From positions 390,120-437,371 of the forward strand of contig BFEA01000584.1 in the NCBI GenBank assembly GCA_003427395.1: 47,252 nucleotides of DNA, given 5' to 3'. A program made the position numbers and the translations under genes. This document shows positions 1 through 10,897 of this stretch, one piece after another (position 1 is the stretch's first letter; every line of letters starts with the position of its first letter). This DNA is from Chara braunii (lineage: Eukaryota > Streptophyta > Charophyceae > Charales > Characeae). Under the pieces are notes generated by a model, which was given only the letters and a program-made list of their open reading frames with translations, ran no database searches and was not told the DNA's origin.

Positions 1-91
1 ACACACACACACACATACACAAACACACACACACGCTTGCGCGGGGGCGAACCCGCTGTTTTTTTTTTTTTACTTTTTTTCTTTTTTTTTG

Positions 92-126
<35 letters not shown>

Positions 127-350
127 TATTTATTTATTGATTGATTGATTCGTGGGGAAGGGGTCGCCCTTCCTCCCCCCACATGCATACACACACACAC
201 AAACGAAAAAAATAAAAATTTTCCTTTTTTTTATTGACTTTCTTTTGATTAAAATACATGTTTTTTTGTTTTCTATTTTTTTTAAATAAGAAAACACTTT
301 ATAATCCAAAAAAAAAATTACCACGCTGTAGGTCTCTTCAAACCCTACAA

Positions 351-394
<44 letters not shown>
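1..394. repeat. Simple-sequence tract: (AC)n, (GATT)n, poly-T
   Basis: The window opens with an AC-dinucleotide run (about 1-34). It continues with T-rich sequence and a GATT/ATTT tetranucleotide tract (about 90-160), another short AC run near 190-200, and a 40-base poly-T run ending at 394. No coding signal is visible. Confidence 0.9.
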
Positions 395-397
<3 letters not shown>

Positions 398-469
398 GTG
401 TGAAATTCTCGGCCTCACCCAACCGCGGGTCCGACCTCAGCGGTTGGGATCCTGACCGCGGGGGATACA

Positions 470-1975
470 TAGTCCCACAATAATGGCAGAGGCTACACAC
501 CGTAACATGGAAGAAATTCAACGGATGATGGAAAAGTTCGCCAAGGTATCCGACATGAGAGTTAACTAGGGGTACAAGACACAAGGATGGTGGATCCACT
601 ACCAAGGGGGACGCCCTCCAGAATCACCACGCATAGCATGGATGTCACTAGAAACCCCGATAAGAATCCTAGGGGTATCCATGACCGCAGAAGGACGGCC
701 ACCAATCAACGACGAGTGGATCAATGCCCCGGCTCAGAACAAACTTAATAATTGGAGAAACAAACACACATCCTTGTTCGGCTGAGCCTTAGCACTCAAC
801 AATGTCATTTTTGCAACACTATGGTACAAGTCTTTGCTGTGGTCATTGAGCAAAACGGCTCTGAGGAGTCAAAGAAAAACACAGCGGTTTTCCTATAGAG
901 GGGGGATGGAGAACAAACCAATGTAATAAGTCGGGTACCTTGGGACTGAATCATCCAGCCAAAGATTAGGGGAGGTTTGGGAATACTAGATCCGACCACA
1001 CAAATGCAGGCACTTCAGGTTAAGTGGATAAAAAAGTTCATCTTTGCTCCCCAAAAACCGTGGTGCGTCTTAGCTTTGGAACATTTGGCTCGGTTGGCCA
1101 TCACATCCCCCCATACGACCCATCCGCTAACCTGGCTGGAAAACCGCTTTTGGACAATTCCATGCAAGCTCCCACGTAGAAGGGAAGGACCAGAAGGAGG
1201 GGGTCAAACACTGGATAACTTTTGGCCATCTCTTTTGGAAACCTGACGTAAACTCTCACTCCCAGACAGGACCCACCCCAACCGTTGAGAGGAAGTCCAT
1301 CGTCAACCCCTCTTCGGGAATAGATGGGTAACAGACATGAAGGGTTGCGTTATGACGAACTCATCTCCACCCTCGAAGAGTTGGGTCAGGCATGGAGTAC
1401 TCAGGGTAGGGGATCTCTGGGACAGTGATAGGCAGGACTGGAAAACAGGGGGCCAGCTGCGAGCGACCTTAAGATACTGCCACCCCATAGAGGAGCTACT
1501 GGAAAACCTTATTGAGGTCATTCCACTTGAGTGGTACCGAATCCTTAAACATGGCCCTACCCTGAAAGAGAAGGATTGGGTTGCAGACACTGAGAGCCCA
1601 CTGAGAATTGGCCTAATACATATGGTTTTGCCCCGAATAATCTTGGACAAATATTATACTAACACCAAAACAGACACTCTTCAAGAAAGTGGAACACCTT
1701 TCGAATGGAGAGAGAGAACATCAGTGCACCGCGTGAGAGTTATAGAAGAGAAAGGACATAGGGTGGCGTTCCAGCCAGACAAACCAATCCAGGACTTGGA
1801 TTTGGACCCGGTGCAATGGACTCGGCAACCTCCCCAAAAGAAGGAAGCCCCCAAGACAAGACATATTAGCCTGCACCAACTAACGGTTAAATCAACCTAC
1901 AAAATGCTCAGACCTAAACGTTATCTGAGGGATCTGATTAACGACAGATGGGCCAGACACTTAAATGTGGACCGT
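470..1975 (+). pseudogene. LINE ORF2 fragment (RT C-terminal part), first half
   Basis: Remnant of a non-LTR retrotransposon polyprotein, downstream of the RT palm. Recognisable blocks in order are IRILGV (about 667), ALALNNVIFATLWYKS (about 787), GLGILDPTTQMQALQVKWI (about 975), PLFGNRWVTD (about 1309) and LRVGDLWD (about 1401). These are typical of the LINE segment between the RT domain and the zinc-binding zf-RVT domain. The frame is broken by stops near 783 and 927 and by shifts near 950 and 1250, then stays open from 1337 up to the insertion at 1976. It is 5'-truncated, so no endonuclease domain or YxDD motif is present. It continues at 9311 after the inserted LTR-like unit. A 301-codon frame starting at 1337 runs on into the insertion by chance. 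Confidence 0.82.
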
Positions 1976-2430
1976 TGTCGAGCGCATCGGTCCGACACTG
2001 CACAAGGCAGCGTGGGACCCTTCCGGCCACGTCACGCAGGAGTTGGTTTTAATCCTCGTCGCGAATATACATGGAGCTTCCAGAAGCCGCTCCAGCCAAG
2101 TGCGCCAGCCATACCTCTCGCGAGCCCCTACGACAGGATAGGGCTTACGCGAGGCACGACTTACCTGCACCTTACGGGAGCTGTCACCTCCCTTCGGTGG
2201 GGGTATCCCCGCCGAGCTACCAGTCCACAGTACGAAAGTTGATCAGCTGCAATCGCAGAGGTGGACCAGCCGAGGGCGTTTCTCATTCATTGTAGCATAG
2301 GGGGTACGCGCGGTGTTACGCCTCTATCAAACCCGCACGCGAACCGGCATCTTGGGGGGCTGAGGTCCCAAGCGCGACTCGTCGCCGGTCAACTATGACG
2401 CATCCCACACGCCACGCGCACACCACCATA
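1976..2430 (-). repeat. LTR end block A (R-U5-like), copy 1
   Basis: This block matches 26887-27337 directly, and 33085-32530 and part of 41372-41040 as reverse complement. In the gypsy LTR it is the end next to the primer-binding site, so it should be the R-U5 part. Shared landmarks include GGCAGCGTGGGACCC, CATACCTCTCGCGA and TAGCATAGGGGGTACG. The four copies sit beside different middle sequences. Confidence 0.8.
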
Positions 2431-3143
2431 AAGAACATAAAAATAAAACACACACACACACACGCACGTACATATACATATACAAAACGACACTGAATAA
2501 ACAACGCGACAACACTTCTAGTCCCGTAGTACCTATCCCATAACTTTCCAATGCGGAAATCAGATAGGCGTCGCGCACGAGACTTAGTATAAAACCGCGC
2601 GGACGCAGGGCTAACTCATATCGACTCATAATGCAAGCATACGCAAGCAGTCGCAGTGATGTCGTACTATGTTGTACCCATACTTATGCGATCCTCGTTA
2701 ATCTCAAGGGTCGCATTCGCCACTCAAGTGTCGGCTGACATGCGCCTCGAGAGTTAATCTCTCGACGCTGGACAACCGCTAAGTGCGGTTGAGAACCACA
2801 CCCTCTTTTATACCCTACGGAAAGTGGGTGGTACACAGGTTGATACCTGTGGTGACAATCTTCCCTTATTGCCTTGGAGACCAGCTTCATCATCTAGGGC
2901 CTGGGTAGAAGTCAATGGCTTTGACTTTGACGGTTGCCACGGACTACAACGTCCAACTATAAATTCCAAATAGCAAAAGGATAAGAGGGGATCTCCCTTT
3001 TCTCTCAAAAACATAATTTGTTTAACCCTTACGCGCGGTAATTGTAGGCCGCATGAAACACTTGAGGCATATATATTTACATATATAGAGGGTTATTAGT
3101 ATAGGACGATCACTTCTCACAGTCACAGTGAGGCTCCTCTCAG

Positions 3144-3178
<35 letters not shown>

Positions 3179-3778
3179 CGCAGGCAGTCAAATCCAAAGT
3201 CCGAATCACCAAGCATACTTGCAATCACATCAAAGATTCAACCAAAAAGTCAATGCACTACACAGGATCAACTTCAACCATTCTCTGCACTCACACCCCT
3301 TGCTTTTAGCCATACAAGCCTCACTCTAGTGCAACTCTCAAAATAAAATACTCAGTATTTTTTTTTAAATGGCCATTCAAATAAAGTTCGGGTTGAAACA
3401 CAACAAAACAGTTCAAATCACAGAGCTAAAGCCTTTAGGTTGAGTGGCAGGAGTGGATTGGAGTTGAATCATAAACCGACGAATCGGCAACCGACCTCTT
3501 ATCAGTGATAACACAAGATGATCCTCGTATGATCAACCTGAATCTAGTCCAAATCCTGAATTAGTCGATCAAAAAGACTTGTAACACAAAACAGGTTAAT
3601 CGCCAAGCTAAAATCATAAGTGTATGGAGAATACAACTCCATAACACACTCTCACCCAAGACCTTTTTACAAGCTAAGCCTAGGTCTGCCTCTAAGCAAG
3701 TGCCCAAAGAAGGGTAGACCCTGACAGAGTCTCCTCTATATAGAGTGGATTGCAAGAATCGCCACCTGTCAAAATATA

Positions 3779-4130
3779 ATCTAACTCCTCTAAACTAAGA
3801 AAATTTTAGCAGCGCTTCTCGTAGGAAAAGTGTCTTTCCAGAAATTATACAAAGTTAAGTTCAGAATCTACTGTGACTTTGACTTTTCAAAGTCTAATTT
3901 TGTCTAACTCCCTAAATTAGCAAAAATTTGGGCAGCACTCCCTTTAGAAAAGGAGATGTTCTAGATTTTTACTAAGTCCAAAAGTCAGAAAAGTTTGACC
4001 CTGAAAAAGACAAAGTCTGACTAACTCCTTGGTTTTGTAAAAATTTTAGCAGCGCTTCCCGTAGAGAAAGTGGCTTACCAAGATTTATACAAGGCCAAGT
4101 ATAACAAAAGATCCCAGAAAATACAGAAAT
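3779..4130. repeat. ~120-bp tandem repeat inside LTR-like unit 1
   Basis: Three diverged head-to-tail units begin near 3779, 3902 and 4022. Each has a CTAACTCC lead, an AAAATTT stretch, a core like GCAGCGCTTCCCGTAG, and a tail like CCAAGATTTATACAA. The reverse complement of the same array is at about 30780-31400, and a weaker version is at 38990-39310. The core has weak self-complementarity (CTTCC against GAAAG). Confidence 0.7.
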
Positions 4131-4383
4131 TGACCTAAGTAAAAAAAACTTAGCTTAAAAAATGCAGGAATTGAAACTAACTCCTATAATTCTAGCACGT
4201 GGCGAACAACTAAAGCGACTACCTATCAACCTGAAACTCGGACTAAGTAGTAGCCTCACTCAGTCACATGCACGCCAAACCACAAAGGTAAGTACTCCCA
4301 TCATCCCATAGTAAACTTAACAAATAATAGTTCATAGTCTTTCAATGATTTATCTCTTTATACCCAGCTTACATAGGGCATAA

Positions 4384-5074
4384 AGCTAGGTCACCCAAAC
4401 TTATGGAACATGTCTAGCTCAACCATGAAATATACGCAAATGTAGAGCACAACAACTTTTCTCTTCTTTGCGCATGTGACTAGTCCACCCTAGCCGCCCT
4501 GAACTGTTTAAATATCCAAACTGTATATACTTGTTTGCACTTAGTCTTTTGAGGTAGCATATAACTGAGCCGATCATCTTCAGCTCCAAACTCAGTCTGC
4601 CCCTTCGTACCACAAGTTTATTTTTACTTAGTACTCTCTTCAATTGGTGATAAGCTATAGTCAGACCACCCAAACTTATGGAACCCTGTCTGACTAGCCT
4701 GTTCATAGATAATATAATAATAAAGTATAGTCAAATTATAACCTTCTGGTTCCAGCATGTGCAAGGCGTTGGGCCAAGACCACCCAAACTTATGGAACAT
4801 GTCTTGGTCCTCAGCCTGATTCGTTTCTCTTAAAACTGAAGCAGGAAGAGGCCGAGCCACCCAAACTTATGGAACATGCTCAGACGTCCTCGTTTAGCAA
4901 CTAAAGAAACTGACAAAACCCAAAGTAAACAGTGGTCCCTAAAAGTCATCCTCAGTCATCCCTCACAAGTCAGATCAACCAGACCACCCAAACTTATGGA
5001 ACATGTCTGGTCCTCTAAGCAATTCAAAAATAAACATAGCACTGGGCCTTCCCAAACCTATGGAACTGGCCCAG
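4384..5074. repeat. Stem-loop array with conserved loop and changing stems, copy 1
   Basis: Six units share a loop close to CCCAAACTTATGGAACA. Each is flanked by arms that pair with each other but differ between units: AGCTAG/CTAGCT (4384-4419), TAGTCAGAC/GTCTGACTA (4658-4696), CCAAGAC/GTCTTGG (4774-4807), GAGC/GCTC (4854-4881), ACCAGAC/GTCTGGT (4978-5011) and CTGGGCC/GGCCCAG (5042-5074). Unit starts are 64-274 bases apart. All arms quoted are perfectly complementary. The homologous arrays are at 29811-30560 and 37990-38690 on the other strand. The function is unknown. Confidence 0.85.
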
Positions 5075-7280
5075 CCTTTGGTTGACCCGGTCAAACTTCA
5101 TGCAATACAACCTTTCTCCCATCCTCCCCCAGATGCAACCCCACAATCTGCTTTCAGTCAAACAACAAAACTGAGACTCACATTGAGCATACATTCCTTT
5201 ATTCAGTTTGGTTTGTGTCCTGAAAGTCAAACTGAAAGTCAAAGTAAGGATGCATGCAGTATATTCAGTCAAATCATAACAAGGGATGCAGATAAGGGTT
5301 ATAACTGGGTTTATAGAAGGAAAACAATGGTTACCTTTCAGTTCCCTGTCTCCAGAACTCCTCCTGAGTTCCGGCAGAGCTCCCGCAATCAGTAGGCTGA
5401 CTCCCCACAGGGTCTTGCTGCGGTCCTACGGGTTGCAATTCCGCCTGCTGCCTTCCTCTTATATCAGGAATAGACTTAAGTAAGAAAGGCAGATGATAAG
5501 GGGTTTCAGACGCTCGAGATACAAGAGAGGGGCAACTCGATTCTCAGGAGAGGGCCTTGTTATCTTCGCTCGCCTGAGGGCCCCACAATGATGGCCAAAC
5601 AGTGCGCTGCAGCTTGGTCAACCGTAGTCAAACTGTCAATTGTTGACTTCCCGACGATTTCCCTATTCGCAGTAAAGACCCCCCCCTTCTTTAACAACTC
5701 AATCACCTAGTCGGGCCTCGAGGCCCGAAATGCATTAGCCACAGTTTAGTACACGACTGTGGGTCAAAAACACAGTCTTCTTTGTCTCTGTAGTGAAGCA
5801 ATGGCAGGGTCTAGCTGCCCATGTAGCGGCAGATCGTACATGTAGGTGTCGGCTGCGTAGTCCTTACCCGGCCCTGATCAGCCCTCCATTCGGTTGGACC
5901 GACTTTACTTCACTCAGCAGGTTTAATCTGCAGACCAGCCACTTTGCGGCCTCCCCGCTGTCTTAGCTGATGAGAGCGCAGTCTGCTCTGCAAACAGGCC
6001 GTCAACCTTGCCACTCCTCTTTGTCCCAACAAGCCGAGCCCCAGCTACCAGGCAAGCCTCCGTCCTCTGCTAATTGATGCCAACTGCCCTGTACAGCGAA
6101 TGGCGACATACCAATGACTGAGTAGCCCTTTGCCCCCGCTGCTCTGTGTGAAGGAATGGGCAACGTACCAGAGAGAAGGTAAGTCATCAATCTCGTTGTT
6201 CACTCCCTCTTTACTTATGGTTAATAGGGCAGCCCTGCTTATCAATATATATACTTATATACCTATGTATATATACTTTTACTTATTTATCTGCCTTCTT
6301 TAACGCACTTTGGGCCACCCCACGTCTAAGTTTCGTGAGCTTCCTCATCACTCTCTCCCCTCCTTGTGTTCCTATCTGCTCGTTGCCTCTTCACTCCTCG
6401 CTCCACAGTCCAACCGTACCTAGCAACTAATGTTGTGAATCACGAATGAGAGATCATGGACAAGAGTTCAATGACCCGGAGCAGAGATTTCAAATGCAGA
6501 CTTGATTGCGAGGAGCTGCACGACTGTAGCTTCGCAACAAAACAGCGATTTGCAACAAGCTCTACACCCCATGTATGTAGCCTCAGCATGCGTCCGGGTT
6601 TATCGGCCTCTTTCTCCTCCCCATCTCAGTGTCCCCCTATTCCACTCGCCCTACCCTGTCGCTCGTCTTTACGCTCCCTACTGTGTCTTGGTAAGCGCCT
6701 GCACCTGGTCGCTCGTACGACCACGTTCACTTGAAGTCATCGAGTGAGTACCTCAGCCTGAGAGAGCATCACGACCACCAGGTAAGTCTCCAACCCCCGC
6801 AGATGGGCTCGCGCTACTTCCACCAACAGGGTGGACGAACTTCGAATGAACCTTCTGCTTACAGCACGACTAGGTGCACGGTACATCTACGTGGAATCGA
6901 AGCGCTTCCCTGGGCGCGGCTCCTAATATTGACCCTGGCCAAACCATTTGCCTATGGCCAGAACTGACGCCGCCATCATGCTCGCACCGCCCACCAACTC
7001 CAGAAACGAGCCCTTGTCCGATCGATTTCGTCGAAGGTCGGGCAATCTACATATCTCCTCTTCGTTCTCAACCATCGGTTCATCAGCTCTGCACATCCTT
7101 CACATCATACTGCACAAAAACCACCTCTCTACTGCTAAAACTAACCGCGCCATTGGATTCGCAGCTTCACAAAACTCCCAAATGAGACTTTCTTCGCCCG
7201 TTTCCCATCAAGAAATGAACGAAACCTTTGTTTTATGCTTCCTCCTTCCTTCGCTGCCATAGCTCCGCGCGGACTCTTTT

Positions 7281-7380
7281 CTTGCTAGTCTCCTAACCTA
7301 CTAATCTTCCTCCTAATCTAACCGCATACTCTTGCTAGTCTCCTAACCTACTAATCTTTCTCCTAATCTAACCGCATACT
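7281..7380. repeat. 50-bp tandem duplication
   Basis: Two adjacent 50-base copies start with CTTGCTAGTCTCCTAACC at 7281 and 7331 and end with ACCGCATACT. They differ at one base (C/T). They lie in a C+T-rich part of LTR-like unit 1. Confidence 0.95.
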
Positions 7381-8849
7381 ATGGTTCACCCGCTCTCAAA
7401 ATCCTGATTTCAACCTCCAAACCTACGAAATTGGTCAGGGTATGACCGAGATACACTAACTTCTCCTTTCCACTCCTCCACTCTCCGCCATCTCTCGGTA
7501 CACTCTTCTCTTCACTAACTCTTTTCTTACTAAGCCTTCACCAAAACTGACCCCGCAATCGAGCTCGCCCCGGTCGAAACATTCGGGTTCGGTTCTTAGT
7601 TTGTCGAAATCCGATAAGGATTGGGGGCGCTAGGCACTTCCCACCCCGTCACCTTCCCTTCTCCGTCGTTGCCATCTCCGACTTTTGGTCCGGATGCACC
7701 TGGCCCGACACCCCGTCGGTTTTACTCGGCCCACTTTCACCACCCCATCGGCCTCGCTCTTTTTCCCCCTTCGCTCCGACAACGCTCACTACCTCTCACT
7801 GCTGTCATCACCGGCCCGCCAGCGTTTTCTACCCGCTGCGTGCACCTACCTCGACTCCCCCTCTGGATTCAACCTTTCTCTTCGTCGCCGCCTACCCTCT
7901 TTTGTGCTGATCTACGGGTTGAACCAGACACTGTCGGGCGTGTAGATCGATACCGACAGTGGAACGGTGGCCGTTAAGGCCGGAGTCAGTTGGGAAAGTC
8001 CGCACCAGCTCGTCTGTCGGATCAGTCAGCTTGAGAATCAGAGGGCACCACTGCGCCCGACCTATACTCGGTCATCGGGATGATCCTCGATGCTCCTGCT
8101 ACAAAAATCGGCAGCGTAGGCCCGGGTAAAACAGGCCTTAGCGCACTCCCTGGTGGTAGCAACAAGCGACCTAGTGGGAGCTTTTGAGGAGTGAACAGGA
8201 AGGGGCTCTATACAAAGCAACTACGGCCTCAGCTATTCTGCCCAGGTACGCTCTACTCGGTACGACCCGCCATATTTACAGGCCCCACCCGGGCATGCTC
8301 ACGCTCAAACCTCTCACAGCAACCTGCAGTTGACGAATAGTGCACCTGCGGCAACCCCCGCCGCTCAAGTTTCTTCCGCTTCGTGGCCTAATTACCCCTC
8401 CCCCCGGCTTACACAAACTCTGACTTCCTCGGCCCGCGTCTCTCAAGTTTCTTCCGTCTCGACACTAGTCACCCGTCGGCCTACGTGCACGTCGAACTCC
8501 TCGGTCCGTGTTTCAAGACGGACAAGGTCGAGGAATTTCGGCAGTATCCTTAACGCGAGGGAATGCGCAAGTCAAAACATAGAGGCACGCGCCTGAGGTC
8601 CTCGACCGCTGTGACGACCTCTAAATCCAGCGTCGCGTCTGAGTGAAAGAACGCCGGAGCAAAATAATAATACGACAGTAAATAAAAGTATTTAGGAATT
8701 ATTATTCGTCAGAGAATGACGAACGAGGAAAAGGAAACACTAGTACCGCTCTGACGCCTCCAACGGTAGAACCAAGGGGGATAGCCCCGTCGGGCCCTCG
8801 ACTCCTCGGTCCACTCACGCTACTCTGATACTCCCGCGCCGTCGCCGCT

Positions 8850-9310
8850 CGATCTCGATCCCTGAATCTATTTGATGAAAGTCCGACACCACAACCGCTG
8901 ATGCTAGGGCCAAATCTGGACTTAGCTCTGATGGACGCCTAAATAAACGGGCACTACACGACGCGCCGACCTACCGAAACGACTTCAGAAGCCACACTGT
9001 TGTCGACGCTGTCCTCCACACATACACACAAGTCATAGGCGAGACATAATATTTTTAATCCCTGTTTAATTGGGATAAAAATCCAGCCGGCGACCAACGC
9101 CAGCCTTTACAATCATCAACAATTTAAAAAGATCACGCGCGCCTCAAATCCGCGCGCCTACACACTCTTTATTCTAATCACACATCCTGCCAACGTAGAT
9201 CTCAGACACAGTCGCGTCTCACGAGAGATACTTAATCTTTTAAACCAAACTTATTTCTGCCACTCGCAAAAACCAGGGCAGATACTCTTGCAAGGGTATT
9301 CGCATCGACA
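8850..9310 (-). repeat. LTR end block B (U3-end-like), copy 1
   Basis: Homologous to 28310-28790 directly, to the outer part of 13511-15155, and to 10898-11390 as reverse complement. In LTR sense it is the 5' terminal part of U3. Close to its end is a near-palindrome in which ATACCCTT faces AAGGGTAT. This copy reads ACTCTTGCAAGGGTAT. Confidence 0.8.
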
Positions 9311-9760
9311 CCGCACCCTTCTGTCACCAATCCAATGGTTCAAGGAACAAAAATGCAAACCCATGAAAATCACCTCCCTCCAGATAGCCCACCACTGCCT
9401 ACCAACCAACGACTAGTTAACTGATCGGACAAACCTCGAACAAAGAGGCATATTACTCCCATGCTGCCAGTGGTGTCAGAGTCTCTTCCCCTCCCACAAG
9501 AAGGCGGAAACTATTGAACATATTTTCATGCAATGCCCGATTGCCCAGTTCATATGGAGATGGTGGGACCGTATATGGCATAAAATGCAACCAGACACTC
9601 CCTGGCCCTGGACATGGCAAACCATACTGGTTGGGCACTGGTGTTGGCAGAAACAACCATGACCTTCGTAGAGAATATGTACAGACTTAGAAGGAGGGAG
9701 GTGTTATGGGCGCTCAAATTGGAGATGTCAGGAGACGGATTACGGCATTCTGCACGAACT
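9311..9760 (+). pseudogene. LINE ORF2 C-terminal fragment with zf-RVT zinc domain, second half
   Basis: Continuation of the LINE interrupted at 1975. The frame resumes in register at 9312. The zinc-binding domain is clear: Cys codons at 9462, 9465 and 9474, then AETIEHIFMQC with His at 9519 and Cys at 9534, followed by FIWRWW. That spacing fits the zf-RVT domain at the end of many plant-type LINE ORF2 proteins. An in-frame TAG lies at 9414 and the frame ends at TGA 9660. A shifted frame then reads FVENMYRLRRREVLWALK, a typical ORF2 tail. This is an inactive copy. Confidence 0.8.
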
Positions 9761-10551
9761 GGGTAGGAGGGGAAAGAGAAGGATGGATTGCAAAAATAGA
9801 ATGGAGCGGTGACAAAGATGGAGGGATGTGTGACTTGGAAAAAATGAGAGACTATCGTTTAATTTTCAAAAATTGGACTAACATAGAGCCCTCGTTCCCA
9901 TTGCGCCCTCCCTCGGACTTCCCAGACCCCTTCCCGCCCCATGCCTTGTCATTGGCAGAGGTTCTGCCCTGAATGCGATATCTGATCCCTGTGATCCCCT
10001 CTATTTATGTATCAACGCCCAAACGTGGAACTCCTCCTTCCAGCCCCCTGGGGAGAACCTCGCTAAGGATAGCCTGATCAGTTTGTGACATCGGGCAGGG
10101 TCTTGAGGAAGTAGTCAATGAATAGTATCAGCCCTGCAACATCCATCTGGCGCCCTTCTCAGAGCGTGAAGAGATACACAATACTCCATGTTCATAAAAG
10201 TCTACACTATTGAACACTTTACAGACCTGCTCAGTCAATCCCCTGGTTTGTTGGGCAATCAATATTGGCAGGCCCCATGGTCTCAGTCCTCATCTTCCTT
10301 ACCTTTCTCAGACATTTCATTATCGGACATGCTCAGACATCCTCAGACATTCCTCAGACATTCTCAGACATTCTTAAACATGAACTTTTGTAATATGGGA
10401 CGCTGGACCCGTTTTCTAGCAGGTGATGCTCCCCACCAATAGATGGAGCCTTTCCCTAGGTGTTAGTGGTGTCTGCTCTTATCAGCAGCACTAACAATGG
10501 CGGGCGCGTTTTGTTTTTTTGTTTTTTTTTTTTTAAAAGAAAAAAAAAAGA
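9761..10551 (+). other. LINE 3' region ending in an A-rich tail
   Basis: No further domain is visible. The stretch contains a CTCAGACAT minisatellite (10315-10381) and ends in a T-run followed directly by an A-run (about 10520-10550). That A-run is a plausible LINE poly-A tail. Assignment to the LINE is inferred from position only. Confidence 0.45.
10315..10381. repeat. CTCAGACAT minisatellite
   Basis: About six imperfect copies of an 11-13 base unit with core TCAGACATT or TCAGACATC, in the putative 3' region of the LINE. Confidence 0.8.
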
Positions 10552-10897
10552 CATCAGAATGGGCGGTAGGGACAAAAATGAACCGGCCTGTGTTTTCACT
10601 TTGGTGACCACCCCACCTTTGAACCTGGTAGGCCGCCATCCTGGCCCAGTAGTTTGAGACAGTCAAGCCTTCACCGGCCCTCTGCCGAACAGCCCAGGCT
10701 CGTTCGCAGTTCACTGCACGGAACAGTGTCAGGCGGTAAACCGGTGATTTAAGAGTCAGTAGACACAAAGGCAACAATTGGCAATATGGGTTTTTCTACT
10801 TCAGATGACACAAGGTTGTACTAGAGCTTAGACCGTCACTCCCCCTTACATCAAAAACCTCGGGGGACCGGCAGTGTCATTTCACGAGGGGTACCGG
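10552..10897. other. Unassigned spacer
   Basis: I see no gene, repeat or motif I can name between the A-rich LINE tail and the start of LTR-like unit 2. Confidence 0.5.

Larger units (their letters stand above)
1976..9310 (-). mobile_element. Long LTR-like unit 1 (7.3 kb, non-coding, probable solo LTR)
   Basis: Starts TGTCGAGCG and ends GCATCGACA, the same termini as the 1904-bp LTR at 26887-28790, so LTR sense is the minus strand. The first ~450 bp and last ~470 bp are homologous to the ends of that LTR. The ~6 kb between them are not shared with it but are shared with the unit at 28791-33085. Contents in order are the shared end block, a TA microsatellite (about 3145-3175), ~120-bp tandem units, a stem-loop array, a C+T-rich stretch with a 50-bp duplication (7281-7380), and the second shared end block. 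No protein domain is seen. It interrupts a LINE. Flanks are ACCGT before and CCGCA after, giving at best a 4-bp duplication CCGT/CCGC with one mismatch. An element with nested insertions is the alternative to one giant solo LTR. Confidence 0.75.

Noticed and set aside
1337-2242. A single 301-codon gene
   Set aside because: The first ~213 codons are LINE ORF2 and the rest is LTR sequence read through by chance after the insertion at 1976.
4384-5074. CRISPR-like repeat-spacer array
   Set aside because: The conserved core with variable flanks resembles one superficially, but spacing is irregular, the flanks of each core pair with each other, there are no cas genes, and the context is eukaryotic retroelement DNA.
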